64,000 bases of DNA from Nymphaea colorata (Eukaryota; Streptophyta; Magnoliopsida; Nymphaeales; Nymphaeaceae). The notes beneath the pieces were generated by a model that saw only the letters and a list, made by a program, of their open reading frames with translations, searched no databases and was not told where the DNA came from. The stretch lies in NCBI RefSeq assembly GCF_008831285.2, contig NC_045138.2, positions 14,830,571-14,894,570 on the forward strand, read 5' to 3'. Positions within the stretch are counted from its first letter, which is position 1. Every line of letters begins with the position of its first letter. The position numbers and the translations under genes were made by a program. Positions 51,801-62,415 of the stretch are shown here, in pieces.

Positions 51801-54800
51801 CAATCTATCGTTCTTATCCCTAGGTTGGTTTACAGTTGCTACTTTGAACTAGAAATTTGTTGACTATGATGTTCGTGTTCGTAGTCAATAGTCATGACTT
51901 TCTTGACCTCATTATGTTGGTGTAAGTACGTGGTTCTGTTGTTATTCTTGGGAAATGCCTGCTCTTCGTTGTTTATGTGGCTTTCAATTGGTTTTTCCTC
52001 TTTATAGGTGACAGAGACTGCTGATTTTCAAAAGGATCTCTAGTAGTATGATAGTATCTATAAATTTTGGATCATGATTTATGAATATGTTATTTTGTTT
52101 GTAAGTTTTTGATATATATATGTGTGAATATGTTATTATGTTTGAAATTTTTTGACATATATATATGTGCATGTGTGTGTACGGTCGTACCCTCGCACCA
52201 AAGTTTTTTAAAAATGGTCCGTACCCACACCCGCACCCATACCCGTACCCGTACCTATGTGACATAGGTTAAAAGAAAGTAAAGATAAAAACAAAAAATT
52301 TGAAAAACATGCCTTTTTTGGAAAAAAAGTTTGTAATATATTTATGGCCTTTTTGCTCATCTTTCTCTTGATTTTTGTTTGTTTTTCTCTTTTTTAAGGT
52401 TAGTGACATCATGGATTCACCTTTGAGCTTAAATGAATTTATTTATTATCATTCTTAGCGTAAACACATAGCTGCACATGTGGTGATATTTTTGAAAATA
52501 TCGTTATATTAACCATAGTCACAAAAAACCCTTTTTTTTGAAAAAAAAATGATAAATTAAATTGCTGTTTAAAACTAAAAAATGCATTTTTCCTTTTTTT
52601 TTTATTTTTTCACTTCTTTCATTTTGTTCAATTTTTTAATGCTAAACAGTTTTTTTTTTCATTTTCATTTTTTTATTTGTTACAAATCTACTTATCTTCT
52701 TATGTTTGTGTTATTAACTTCTCACTTATTTTCCCCCATTTTTAGTTTTTTTATATTTTTAAAAATTTACCATATTTTCCTCCTTTTTTTCAAGCTCGCC
52801 GTATTATACTCGAGAAAAACCTCACTGTTTAAAACTCCGAAACAATGTTATAAAAGGCGTAGCGTATCGCGTATCGGTCGGGCCGACTTATACGCCGTAT
52901 CGTAACGTATCGCAAACGTTGCGTAGCGTATCGTAAAATTAATTTTTTAATTTTAAAAAATATTTTAAAATCATAAAAATAGAAAAAAATCATTAAAAAT
53001 CTGAAAAAAATGAACAAAAAATAAGAAAATAAGAAAAATGTATTCAAATATAAAAAAGATCATCATACATAAGGAACATTCATGTGTATTAACTACACAT
53101 TCAAAAGTAAGAAATCAAATTTTCAAGAATAACATATAAGCATCCATCACGATTTTAAACTTGAAAATTTTATAGAATATTAGGACTTAGAGTCTTAGGA
53201 ATTGGAGTTTTAGGACTTAGATTACATCACAATTTTATAAGTTCAAAACATATAGTTATCATCTTTCCTGATTCAATGATAATATCTTCCAAATTGATGA
53301 ATCCTTGGTTATTTTTGATGAAAACGGGCAAAATCTATCCCTCCTACGTCTATTGGAGTCTTTAAATACAAGAAGAGAGAGGGGGAGGAGTGTTTAAACT
53401 TTTAAAAAATAAAGAAATATATGTTTTCTTCCGTATCGTACGATACGGACGCGTATCGTGTTTCAAACACGTATCGTATAAGTTTTCTTGACCTATACGA
53501 TACGTATCGTACGATACGCGCTCATATCGTACGATACAAATAACATTGCTCCGAAACATTATTTGTGATTATGATATTAACAAAAAAAGGAGATAGAAAA
53601 AACAGTAAAATATTGCAATATTTTGAAAAAAGACGTTGAAAAATTTGTTTTTACTTTTTCCAACTTTTGTTTTGTTATTTTATTTCCTCTTGTTTTAGGT
53701 TTTCATGTATCTTTACCTAATGTTTGAATTTTTTATTTTTTTGAAATACTCCGATTTTCCAAAAAAGAGAACTTTGTCAAAAAAGAAAACCTGAGAACGA
53801 TCTTTGTGGCTATGTTTAAACATTATTTTTACCTATTTTTTTGGATTTTTTTATTTCTGAAACATTTGTTGAGATTTTCCAAAATTTTCTCAAGAAACAC
53901 AATTTTGCCAAAAAATACTCGAGAAACTTCGCTGCTAAAAACCTGAGAACATTATTTGTGGCTATGTTTCAGACTGACGTTTAAGTTGTCCACGAATGGT
54001 GATAATAGCTATGAACAATTGACGAGCTCTAGTTTCATGATTTATCCAAAATAGTACACAACGTATTTGTAGCCACACACAATCAGTGCCCTAGCAGTGG
54101 CCAATCTGCACCCGCACCTAAGTCGACTTGACTAGGGTGTAGCAACCTTTTTGAAGGGTCTGTGTTACTTATATTGATATGTTCGTTGGCAAGCATGATG
54201 GCCCTTGATGCCTTTTTATTATGATTTGATTTAAGTCTTTTTCTTTTTGTTATTTGAGTAGAAAATACATTACTTGTTCTAGTTTTACTATAGTGGCAAC
54301 TATGTTGGACTTTGTCAATTATTTGTCATTTGTCGACTATCTTTATTACCTTAGACTTTTCTTATTTGTGATGCAGTGTGGTTTAAGAAGATCAGATCTC
54401 AGATTTAGATCCAGTTAGACTCTAGATTTGGTCTTATTTAGCATTGATATTATTTTGGATTTGGACCCCCTTTGTTTGGTGGATCTGATATCCAATTCGA
54501 ATTGAGGGTTCAGGCCTCTTCAAAAGCCTTTTTTTCTTTTGTTTTAGACTAACTGATGTTGAAAAAAAACCTAATTCCCTTTTGTTATTGAATTCTCTTT
54601 TCTTAGTGTTTTCCCTTTCATTCTTTGCTTTTTGGTGCTTTTCTAGCGGGGATTAGAATCAGAAAATCTTTTCTCTTTTCTTTTGTTTTAGGCTAATTGA
54701 TGATGAAATATAAAGGTCTACTCTAACTGGATCCGAATCTGGGATGTCACTAAACCACACTGCGTCAATTTGCCAGTAATTTCCTCTTTTCTTTTGTTTT

Positions 54801-55623
54801 AAAGTTGGGTTGTGCAGAAGTTTATTGGAATTTGAGAACTGCCATTAGAAGTGTTCTCCTTTTCACTTTTGTTCTTTTCCCACCCTCAATTGCAGTTATT
54901 GTCTTGGTGAAGTGAAATGGAGTGGTATAGAAGTCAATTGGCATTGTGAAAGTTGCTGTTTGAAGTGCTCTGAAATTACTCCTTCAATCGACAAGCAAGA
55001 TCTTGTTGCTAATGAAGTGAAAGAGGACAATGCCATGGGCACTTCCAGACTACTGGCTAATGTGAAACAAACTTCTGTTGCAAATATGAATATGGTTAGA
55101 AAAGTTGGCAGCAAAAGGAGACGAAGGAGATTAATTTTGGAGGATGAGGATGTAGATGAGGATGTGGTGCCACGAGAGGCTGGTTTGAATGTGGATGAGA
55201 ATAAAAATCCTGAAGTTGAAACTGATAGGAATTATCAAAATTTGGTGAATCTGGAGCCTGATGTGGATTATGCAAATGGTGTTAAGAAACTTGACATGAG
55301 AGGTTGCACATTTCCTGAGTCATCATCTAGAGATGTTAACAATGATTTGGGTCAAAGTCTGGGCTTGGAAGGTAATGTATGCGAGAATATTTCATGCAAC
55401 CCAACGTTGGATGAAGCTTCTAACTACATGGAAGGCTGGCCATTGTTTGAGCCAGTGTGGAGGTACATAAATGTCTTTATCATAATATCTCTTCTTTGGA
55501 GTCTTCATTTTTTTTTTGGGAAATTTGGGAATGTGAGTATTAATTCACTATTTTCCATTAAATTAAGAAATGAATACACTGTTAAATGCAATCTTGAACT
55601 AAGGATCTCTCAAAATATGTGTA

Positions 55624-55676
<53 letters not shown>

Positions 55677-58600
55677 CTTTGTGTATTTATATCTCTCAAA
55701 CCATTATAATCAAGTTCAGGTTCATGGAGATTTACACTATTCTTTTTACTGAATTTAGTGAACCAGTTGTACGGTTAAGGTGAGGTTATGATGAACAGTT
55801 GAAAAAATAAATAGAGCAAATTTGAAAGAAGTTCCAACCAAGAAAGTGGATCGATTTAGTGAAAGGTGTTATAAACCCCCTTTTTTTTAAAAAAAAAAAA
55901 AAACAGTTTTGGGTTCCCTTAAGGTTTTACAGAGGTTGCATTGTACAAAACGATGCAACATGGGTGTCCTACACCCTCATACCTTGCAACATGGGTGTAT
56001 CACAGAACCTGATTGCTATGTTACATATAGTAAGTTTCAGCTTTAGTTGGTTAGCTTCATTAAATTTGATGTTCTAATAGTTGGATAGTTGTCTGCTTTG
56101 TTAGTGCCTAAGTTGGAATACTAGACTAGAAAAATAAGTGTAGTTTATTGACGTATAACTTGCAATATAGCCTTGAGCTGTCGAGGCCAAGGAAAAAGTT
56201 ATACGATTTAGTACAATGGGAAGTTACATGATAGTCATGTATTTCAGCTCCCAAAAGTTATAGGAGCAAAACATGCAAATGAAGCCCAAGCCTCGCTGAA
56301 ATCCAACGGCCATTTAGGCTCCTAGAAAATGCTACCTCTGAGACTTGTTTCGCAGAGCTGTAATAATTCAGGTGGTGATTAATTTTTAACTCTCTTCGAT
56401 GAAAACTTGCTGTTTAGATTTTTCTTTAAGAAAGTCCTTGTTTAAATTCTTTTCTCAGGAGTAGATGGCAATGCTATTTGTTCTTGATATTTTTGGGGTA
56501 CTTGAATATAAAGGTGAAGTTCTTTTTGTTCTGAAAATCTTGTCTTCCTACTATTTGCAGTGGAAGCTTTTGTATTCGCGGCTACCGGTATGGTGAAATG
56601 AGAGCTCACTTGTCAAACACAGCATGTGAAAAAGTTTTTCTTGTGGCAAGAAGTATGCCTACAAGGCTTTCTATACACGTCCATCAAAGATCTGATGTTT
56701 GGCCTAAAAGCTTTCAGAAATCTCCTCCCCATGGTGGACATATTGCTTTATATTTTTTCCCCAACTCCAACTCTGGAAAGTAAGTTTTTTTTTTTCCATT
56801 TTGTTTTTGTGGGTAGGGAGTCGTGTTGTTATCAGAGCGGAGGGGTGGTTAGATTCTTCTTCATGGACGACACATACTGTTTTTCATCAGTAGTTTAAGG
56901 ACCTGATTGGTTTCACTGCCTGTGTGTATTTTGAAGGGATGAGCATTCATTTGAGATGCTTTTGGATGATTTAATCACTTCTGATCTCGCTTTAAAGGTC
57001 TGTTTTGATGATTCGGAGCTGCTGGTGTTCCCTTCCCTTCAGTTGCCAGAACCATACCACCGTACGTATCCGAACTTCTTGTTCAAGATTTCTGTTGTTT
57101 GAGTATCTTGTGATCAGCTTGTGGAACCATCTGTAATGTGAACATGAGCTGGCTCATAAAAAGGAAGCCTGTTAGTTAACTGTCATCAGGTGTTTCTTTT
57201 CTTTCGTTAAGTACCTGGTACAAACATATTTATTTATTTTTGTCACCTAAAAGAATCATATAGCTTTCATCAGGTAATTTTTGGCTGGGGTTTGGTCCGT
57301 AGTACACAAAACTTATTATTTTTTGTCACCTAATACAAGACAACTGTCTTGAGGTCCTTTTCATTATGTTGATTCCTTTTGTTTAATTTCATACTCTCCT
57401 TGTATCTAGTTTTCCATGGTGATTATTGGTTTACCGTCTCATTTAATATGAGTTTACAATTTCAGCTGCTGTCCAGATGTGACTCCTTGTTGGGATTATC
57501 TAAGGACCATAGTCACTTTTTTTTAAAAAAAACCCCAATAAGAACTGCCTTAAACTCCAAAATGTTATTTTTTTTACATTTTTTTCTTTTTGATCATGTT
57601 TTTATTATTATTTTTATGTTATTTTGCTTTAAATTTTAAAACAAGTTAAATTTATTTATCTTCATTTACGTTGTTAGTAAAACTATGTTTTCTTGTTAGT
57701 TTTTCATTTATTTTACTTCTTAAATTTTAGGATTTTTTTTTTTAAATTTCTGAAAAGGTTGTCTATTTTTTCCCGCAATTTTCAACTTTGTGAAAAAACT
57801 TCCCGAAAAGAGCCTAACCATTAAAAACTTGTTAACAATATTCATGGCTATGCTCAGGATGTAGTCGTGAGGAATTATCTCATGTGCTATCTCTTTCATG
57901 TCAAAGTCTTCCTTTTGATGGTGCTTCAATTTGGATGTTCTTTCTAGTTATCTAACTTTATAATGTTACCTAGACAATTGTAGTAGTCGTTCATTCTTGA
58001 AGTGTTTGATTGCTTTTATCCCCAACTTTATAATGTCACCTACACTTATCGAACCCTAGGAATATGATTCAAGCTCAAATTATGCAGCAAAATGAAGCTG
58101 GGTTAATGTTGACATATGTTGGTCTTGTTTCGTATATGGTACCTATAGGGAGTAAGAAGGAAAGGTCGATCAAATTATTTTCTGGAGTGGACTGTTTTTG
58201 ATTAGTTATGGGCATTACGTGTTCTGTATGTCACAGGTTTTCATCAAAGATATTACATATGGGGGGTTTTCAAAAATAAGTCAAGCGATGGATTGCCTCA
58301 TATTGATGGAAGTTTGCGAAAAGGAAGAGCCAGCTTGCACTCATCGGATCACTTGCCCGGAAGAATAATCGATTCAGTTGATTCTTTGCCTTCCATAATC
58401 TCCTCTCCATCTTTATGTTCACCTACACCTGATGATATACAGCCGCATGGAATGGTGGATTCAGTCAAAATCAAACTTAGGAGCGGAAGCAAGGATTCTG
58501 TTATGTGCAAAATGGTGCTTCCACACGCATGCTTATCACATCCTCAACAATTGGAGCCTAGCCATTGTGAAATAAAAAAGCTTCAAAGGGATGAGGTGAC

Positions 58601-58952
58601 TGAGAACGTGCTTCTTCCTTTGGATATGAAGACCTGCAACTCCGTGCTGAAAAGGAGCGGATTGTGCCAGCAAGACTGTAATTCTAGCTTTGAGTTTCCT
58701 GTTTTTTCAAATGCAGAGGATGGCGTCCCTATAGTAGGGAATCGTCAACCTGAACTTGGTGAGGTGCAAGATGATACATCCAACTGTTTGAATCTTTTCC
58801 CACTTGCAGGTGAGGATCTTGCTGTAATGGTTAGAATGGGGGACAATAGTGGGATTAGTCTTGAACTGGGGCTCAGTCGGATGACTGCGAAGCGGGGTGG
58901 TAGTTATAAGAATACAAAGCCTCTGGAACCTGGAAGAAGTTTACTATGCTGA
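45853..58952 (+). CDS. PHD-finger protein with AIPP2-like SPOC-like domain (first exon not located)
   Basis: Five exons join in frame: 45853-45938, 54896-55462, 56561-56779, 56937-57061 and 58237-58952. They give 570 codons plus a stop, and all introns are GT-AG. The upstream start exon is missing from this model. Exon 1 (ELVCETCGG...) and the start of exon 2 form one C4HC3 PHD zinc finger, split within VHR|YCLGEV by an 8957-bp intron. Exon 2 continues with a basic patch GSKRRRRRLILEDEDVDED, a likely nuclear signal. Exons 2-5 encode PVWSGSFCIRG, RAHLSNTACEKV, DVWPKSF, GGHIALYFFP, LLDDLITSDLALKV, LLVFPSLQLPEPYHRFHQRYYIWGVF, which is the SPOC-like domain of AIPP2/PAIPP2 and the shorter At1g43770 protein. 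AIPP2-class proteins read unmodified H3K4 and join BAH readers of H3K27me3 in gene silencing. The C-terminal 220 residues look unstructured. Confidence 0.85.
46819..47197 (-). mobile_element. hAT MITE, CAATGTT family, with CGATACG arrays
   Basis: Ends CAGTGTTGTA and TACAACATTG form an inverted repeat. Flanks CGTAGGGG and CGTATGGG are an 8-bp target duplication with one mismatch. The left 220 bp consist largely of ACGATACG/CGTATCG words. Reverse complemented, the right part aligns with the left end of the 52843-53548 element, so this copy is inverted relative to it. It lies in the 9-kb intron of the PHD gene. Confidence 0.85.
48025..51190 (+). mobile_element. LTR-retrotransposon remnant with LTR, PBS and unrecognised interior
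   Basis: 48025-48243 looks like a short 5' LTR: it starts TGTTAGACACC, has a TATA box TATATAAAAA at 48081 and ends GGCTTACA. Directly after it, TCATATCAGAGC (48245-48256) is a near match to the tRNA-iMet primer-binding site TGGTATCAGAGC. The following 2.9 kb contain several medium open frames (48474-48668, 48776-49132, 49331-49804, 50102-50440, 50586-51206), broken by stops and frameshifts. I see no gag zinc knuckle, protease, reverse transcriptase or integrase motif. No matching 3' LTR was found. A non-autonomous element or one carrying captured host sequence would fit. The right limit is approximate. Confidence 0.5.
51165..52262. mobile_element. Possible DNA transposon bounded by inverted GGGTGCGG / CCGTACCC arrays
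   Basis: The left edge has CCAGTGCGGGTGCGGCGCAG. The right edge has CACCCGCACCCATACCCGTA followed by CCCGTACC, so G-rich and C-rich arrays face each other about 1.05 kb apart. The interior is GC-richer at 51380-51620, with repeated GGCGAGTGGCGACGGC-type words. Such arrays are common at plant hAT-like ends, but terminal inverted repeats and target duplications were not resolved. Confidence 0.35.
52514..53573. mobile_element. hAT-type MITE, CATAGTCACAAA family, copy 2, interrupted by another hAT
   Basis: The left end is CATAGTCACAAA and the right end TTTGTGATTATG, an inverted repeat of 12 bases with one mismatch. The 8-bp target duplication ATATTAAC is perfect (52506-52513 and 53574-53581). 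A 706-bp hAT element plus its own 8-bp duplication sits inside, at 52843-53556. Without it the MITE is about 346 bp and aligns with 40905-41289. The nest lies in the 9-kb intron of the PHD gene. Confidence 0.9.
52843..53548 (+). mobile_element. Non-autonomous hAT element, CAATGTT family, nested in a MITE
   Basis: Perfect 9-bp terminal inverted repeats CAATGTTAT / ATAACATTG are flanked by a perfect 8-bp target duplication CTCCGAAA (52835-52842 and 53549-53556). Both subterminal regions are filled with CGTATCG-type words, for example GTATCGTACGATACG near the right end. The interior aligns with the left part of the transposase-bearing element at 44341. Only the last codons and 3' flank of the transposase gene seem to be retained, so it would have depended on a relative to move. 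Confidence 0.93.
53690..53975. repeat. Two tandem fragments with TTTGTGGCTATG right ends
   Basis: AACGATCTTTGTGGCTATG (ending near 53812) and AACATTATTTGTGGCTATG (ending near 53969) both follow AAAACCTGAGAAC. They resemble right ends of the CATAGTCACAAA MITE family and suggest one or two truncated copies. Left ends were not found. Confidence 0.4.
55624..55672. repeat. (TG)n(GA)n microsatellite in a PHD-gene intron
   Basis: About 9 TG units are followed by about 15 GA units, within the intron between 55463 and 56560. Confidence 0.95.
57508..57852. mobile_element. hAT-type MITE, CATAGTCACAAA family, copy 3, in a PHD-gene intron
   Basis: The left end CATAGTCAC and right end TTCATGGCTATG are weak inverted repeats. 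Flanks CTAAGGAC and CTCAGGAT agree at 6 of 8 bases. The interior has the family's order of poly(T), a TTTATCTTCATTTACG-like word, TTAGTTTTTCATTTATTTTA and GTGAAAAAACTTCCCGAAAA. It lies in the intron between 57062 and 58236. Confidence 0.65.
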
Positions 58953-60400
58953 TTTCATGATTCCCACGATTCCGGTTGAGCTTTTGAGGTGACGAATGTC
59001 TTGACTCGAGTCAAGAATCATTTTTGGCTTCTGCTCGATCCGAGTTTCTGCCTTCTCACTCAATTTTCATTTGTATTAACACAGCCCGCTTCCGCGTTTC
59101 ACTAGAAGAGCCAAAGAGATCCAGATAGTGTAAAGTATTTGGCCAAATTGAGGTGCAGAAGCAGGTTGCATTTGTTATATGACTATTGTTGTACAGTTTG
59201 TGAAGATATTTGCATCTAGTAGCCTGGAGCATACAAATTTAGGGACGATCGCGTAGACTTTTGCAGTGACTTTTTCCAAACTGCCAAACCTTGTCTAACG
59301 GATCATCTATCGAAGGCTTCCACGTGTATGATTGATGATGGGTGGGCAGTAGGGTCCGTTTACATTGCGGGGGAAGGAATTCAATTTGGATTTGGATTGT
59401 GCTTGTGCAAATGATTGGTTCTAAAAAAGCGTATTAACAATATAATTGCCTGCCCTTTTATGATGACAAGGAACCTTCCAAGCAACCGTGAGACTTTTGT
59501 CTACCGTTCAATATCCGATGTGCCAATGTTGACCGATTGATCTGTCCCTGTAATTGAACCTTCTAGGTGTTATCTAGGCATTTGATTTAGCATATATGAA
59601 TTTTAGTTCCTCCACTTGTTCTGGAATGCTTCTTCAAGTAAGTGGGAGAAGGCAGGTACGTCCGTTCGATTCTTGGGATCCCTGATCCCTCTCATTGTAG
59701 CAATCCAACCTACTCCAAATGCTAAGCTCAATTTTTTTGTATGGCCGGTTAGCAGTTTTGGTTTTAGTTCCAAAAAGTTAGTTTTAGTTCCAAAAAGTTA
59801 TAAACTAGTTCAATCGATCATTTATAAGTCCTTGAAAGTAATGAGATTAAACAACCCACATCCTTCCAAACATGCTCATCCGCATGTGGGACTCTCCAAG
59901 GTAGCATACTATACTGCTTGAGTACATCATCATCTAACGGTTTTATTTATGATCTAAATAAGAATATTAACTAGGATAACTAATCACTTAACCAAGTCTT
60001 TTTTAAGTCGGTTAGTGATTTAATTTAATACATGACTAAATTTAATCAGTAGGTTATTACATGCACACGTTAAAAGAAGCATCTACTGTTCAGCAGCCGG
60101 CCGGGGCAGTAGCTTTGTCTAATCTTTTTTCTTTCTTTCTTTCTTTTTTTTTTGAACGGTTGGATCTTGGAATAAGTACAGCAATTGTAAATCCTCGTTC
60201 TGAAACTGATTTATTTGGATTCCTATCAGTAAAAACCTCGCTTGAGTTCAAAATATTTGGTTCTACACTGGATCTGGATTTGAATCTGCATAGTTCAAAC
60301 CTGATGGTAAATAAGATAGAAGAAGGGAAAGGGTGTTATTGAGCTACAACAAGGTGGCAGTACTGTTCAGGTGAAGTGAATCCTACCACGTCAGCCCTTT
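58953..60400. other. Intergenic spacer between the PHD and ATXR genes
   Basis: The left part should carry the 3' UTR of the PHD gene and the right part the distal promoter of the ATXR gene. No coding region is supported. A duplicated TTAGTTCCAAAAAGTTA-like word occurs near 59763-59800. Confidence 0.5.
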
Positions 60401-60425
60401 TTGCCACGTCATTACCCGCGCAATA

Positions 60426-60437
60426 TTTCGCGGGAAA
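60426..60437 (+). promoter_or_regulatory. Canonical E2F binding site in the ATXR promoter
   Basis: TTTCGCGGGAAA, an almost palindromic match to the E2F consensus TTTSSCGS on both strands, lies 220 bp before the ATXR start codon. Arabidopsis ATXR5 and ATXR6 are known to be expressed in S phase, and ATXR6 is an E2F-regulated gene, so a site here is expected if regulation is conserved. Confidence 0.75.
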
Positions 60438-60473
60438 GGGAAAAAGGCAATTCCTCCGCCATTCCCCGCCCTC

Positions 60474-60487
60474 TTTTCCCGGCAAAA
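60474..60487 (+). promoter_or_regulatory. Second E2F-like site in the ATXR promoter
   Basis: TTTTCCCGGCAAAA contains the E2F-type core TTTCCCGG. It lies 37 bases downstream of the canonical site and upstream of a GA-rich leader at 60557-60580. Confidence 0.5.
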
Positions 60488-60656
60488 ACCGTTGGCGCCG
60501 CCGCTCACCTCACAGAGAAAAGGAGGAAGAGAGGCGAGAGCGAGCGCGCGCGCGAGAGTGCGAGAGAGAGAGAGAGAGAAGGGTTGCCGTTTAACTCCCT
60601 CCCTCCCCATCTGCATGCGTGTTATGTTTTGATTGCTGCCGGTGGATCTTCCGGCC

Positions 60657-62351
60657 ATGACGCCGTCAATCCGTCTGATTTGCCCGTGGGAAGCCCATCA
60701 CCGGAAGCGGACGGAGGCGCCCCGCCACCTCCTCCTGCACGGACCCTCGCCGGATCTTCCCACCCAGAAATACCGCTCCATGTCGGAAATCATCGCCAAT
60801 ACGGCTCCCCATGTCGCGTTGACCTCTGCCCCATACGATGACAGCGACGACGACGACGACGACCGCGACGATTATTCGGGTGTCAAGTGCGAGGAGTGCC
60901 GCTCCGGTGAATGCGGTGGCGAGATGCTCCTCTGCGACAAGTGCGACCGTGGGTTCCATATTTTTTGCCTCCGGCCGATCATTGTTAGGGTTCCGACTGG
61001 TCCTTGGTTCTGCCCTAGCTGCTCTAGCCAGAAAACCTCGCGAGGTAATTGCGAATCCCTCTTTGCAGATGATTTAGGGCTTCTTTTCTGCTATTTCCTA
61101 ATAGATGGTATTCTGATCTGGCTTCCCTGGTGATGTCGCGTAGTCTTACGGCTTAGTCAAACGAAGATAATCGATTTCTTCGGCATACAGAAACCAGATA
61201 ACCCAGTCGAGAAATTTTCAATCGGTATGCCTTCTGTCTTCGTTCCTCATATCTCTTATCCCGTGAATAAATCTAAGGGACGGTACTCTTCTGCATGTGT
61301 TATTTACTGGCATTGAATTGTAATTGTGGTCTCGGTAGATGCTCGGAAACGGAGGAGGCGATCAGGGCAATTGGTGATTTCAAAGAAGAAGAGGAGATTG
61401 CTGCCGTTCGTTCCGAGTGTGGAACCAGAGAGAAGATTGGAACAGATGCGTTCGCTTGCTGCAGGTTTGAAGGCATTGAAGATGCAATTCTACGATGACC
61501 TGACCTATGTACCTGGAATGGCGCCCAGGTCGGCCAATGCAGCGAAATTGGAGAAGGGTGGAATGCAGGTGCTTATATTTTCTTGTTTTATTTTAGGATC
61601 GAGGTTGCTTTTCCACAGACGTTCGATATCCTATGAATAACACTGTGATAATTTTCTCCTTTGGAAGTACAAGGCGAAATCCTAGCTTTCCTCTTTCTAT
61701 TATCATGGTGTGGTGCTATGCACAAGAAACACGAAATGCACTACAATACTATAAAACATTTGACTTGTTTGATGTTTTGTCAAGCCGAAGTGTGTGAACT
61801 CAGACAGAACGAGCATCTGGAGTCAAGTTAGACAGGTGTCTTTAGATTGTTGGACGGATTTCTTCGTTCATGTAGGTGGATGAACTGGTTGCATGGGCCA
61901 AGAAAAAGGGTATTGAAGTTGCATTGCTGGGGTTTGGCCAGCTGTGCACTGAATTACTTAGGGTGATATCTCGTCCTTCGTTCTCATGATCAGTAGGCCT
62001 TGCATCATCATCTACCTTGGTTCAGGTTGTGTCTATCGTTCGTTTTGTTTCTTGGCATAGTGCATACACCGTACACTAGCCTTTCATATATCCCTGATTT
62101 CGGTTTCTCTTTTAACACTTCATCAGTCCCAATATATTTAAATGCGGTTTTAAGTTTGCCTTTCGCCATTAAAATTTGTGAAGAGTTACTGTGGAAACTA
62201 AGATTCAATCTTCTAACAAATTTATCTATTTTGTTTTCAACAGGTTTTATCTAAAGAAGATACGCAAACCCTAGATCAATGCAAGGCAATGTACAAACGT
62301 GGAGAAGGGCCTCCTCTTCTTGTTACTTTTGACCCCTTTGAAGGGTAATTA

Positions 62352-62415
<64 letters not shown>

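Noticed and set aside
61045..61143. Alternative acceptor TTTGCAG at 61067-61068 in the first ATXR intron
   Set aside because: It would bring in a stop codon within a few codons (ATGATTTAG). The 61144 acceptor restores the family's PIP-box sequence in frame.
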